DNA of 64,000 nt from Bacteroidales bacterium (GTDB lineage Bacteria; Bacteroidota; Bacteroidia; Bacteroidales; P3). Where the stretch lies: assembly GCA_017645585.1 (NCBI GenBank), contig JAGCOF010000002.1, forward strand, positions 94,991-158,990, in the 5' to 3' direction. Of this stretch, positions 63,961-64,000 are shown one piece after another (the first letter of the stretch is position 1; the number at the start of each line of letters is the position of its first letter). Both the position numbers and the translations under genes were made by a program. The notes under the pieces are model-generated. The model did not search any database and was not told the DNA's origin. It worked only from the letters and a program-made list of their open reading frames with translations.

Positions 63961-64000
63961 TGAGTGGTAGGGCGGCGGTAGAGAGAAGGTGAAAGGTGAG

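Overview
The window reads as a chromosome segment from an uncultured-type gut or rumen member of the Bacteroidales. The evidence is: promoters of the Bacteroidetes form (TAnnTTTGC, repeatedly in front of genes and tRNAs); type IX secretion (T9SS)-like C-terminal domains on proteases and leucine-rich-repeat proteins; UpxY and DUF4294 proteins; and a WlbA/WlbC/WlbB sugar pathway. The DNA is GC-rich except for one AT-rich restriction-modification gene (20476-23127).

Layout. 1-3663: the end of an M16 peptidase, nnrD, tRNA-Asn, a small membrane protein, phoH and ispE. 3710-7695: an unusual ECF sigma factor fused to a membrane helix and a surface-protein-like C-terminal domain, followed by two paralogous lipoproteins around a BspA-type LRR protein. 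7851-16701: metabolic and housekeeping genes (fba, deoD, nadD, an AsmA/DUF748 protein, parE, a histone-H1-like protein, an outer-membrane barrel). 16819-19707: a T9SS-type M14 carboxypeptidase. 19708-20475: a spacer dense in repeats. 20476-23397: an orphan single-chain restriction-modification enzyme beside tRNA-fMet. 23481-29898 (minus strand): a putative operon of an uncharacterised exported protein, a beta-propeller protein, dsbD and a C10 protease. 29943-34343: tRNA-Leu, a DUF4294 protein, an NlpC/P60 hydrolase, a truncated adenylate-forming enzyme and lysS. 34571-37701: a structured leader and a large LRR protein. 38097-43309: an MBL hydrolase, ung, and a second ECF sigma / membrane protein / lipoprotein / LRR operon. 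43702-48046: an SPFH, ABC transporter, ribbon-helix-helix and hydrolase operon. 48049-50421: an SDR, a radical SAM protein and a HhH protein. 50508-55553: two tRNA-Val genes facing each other around a diacetamido-uronic-acid sugar locus with an opposed UpxY gene. 55743-63300: a nitroreductase, ComEC, a UPF1-like helicase, an [FeFe]-hydrogenase-like sensor with HATPase and DRTGG partners, a barrel protein and VanX.

How it fits together. Many products are exported, and several end in a beta-sandwich tail of the kind used for T9SS secretion and surface attachment. The wlb genes make the class of sugar that in Porphyromonas-type bacteria belongs to the anionic LPS to which T9SS cargo is attached. 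Two loci share the plan sigma factor - membrane tether - lipoprotein(s) - LRR surface protein; in one of them the sigma factor, the tether and a surface-type domain are a single polypeptide.

The most unusual structural signal is in the spacers. At least ten intergenic regions carry arrays of degenerate units kept in an 11-bp register. Each array has its own consensus, and several fold back on themselves. They sit beside other dispersed words: GTGAGAC-type period-7 hairpins, ACTTAAAACTTACAG phrases, TCGTGCACGA palindromes, and AAGGTGAAAGGTGA / AATGAAGAATT phrases. Several of these words also occur in frame inside genes (ispE, the M14 carboxypeptidase, an LRR protein, a sigma-operon membrane protein).
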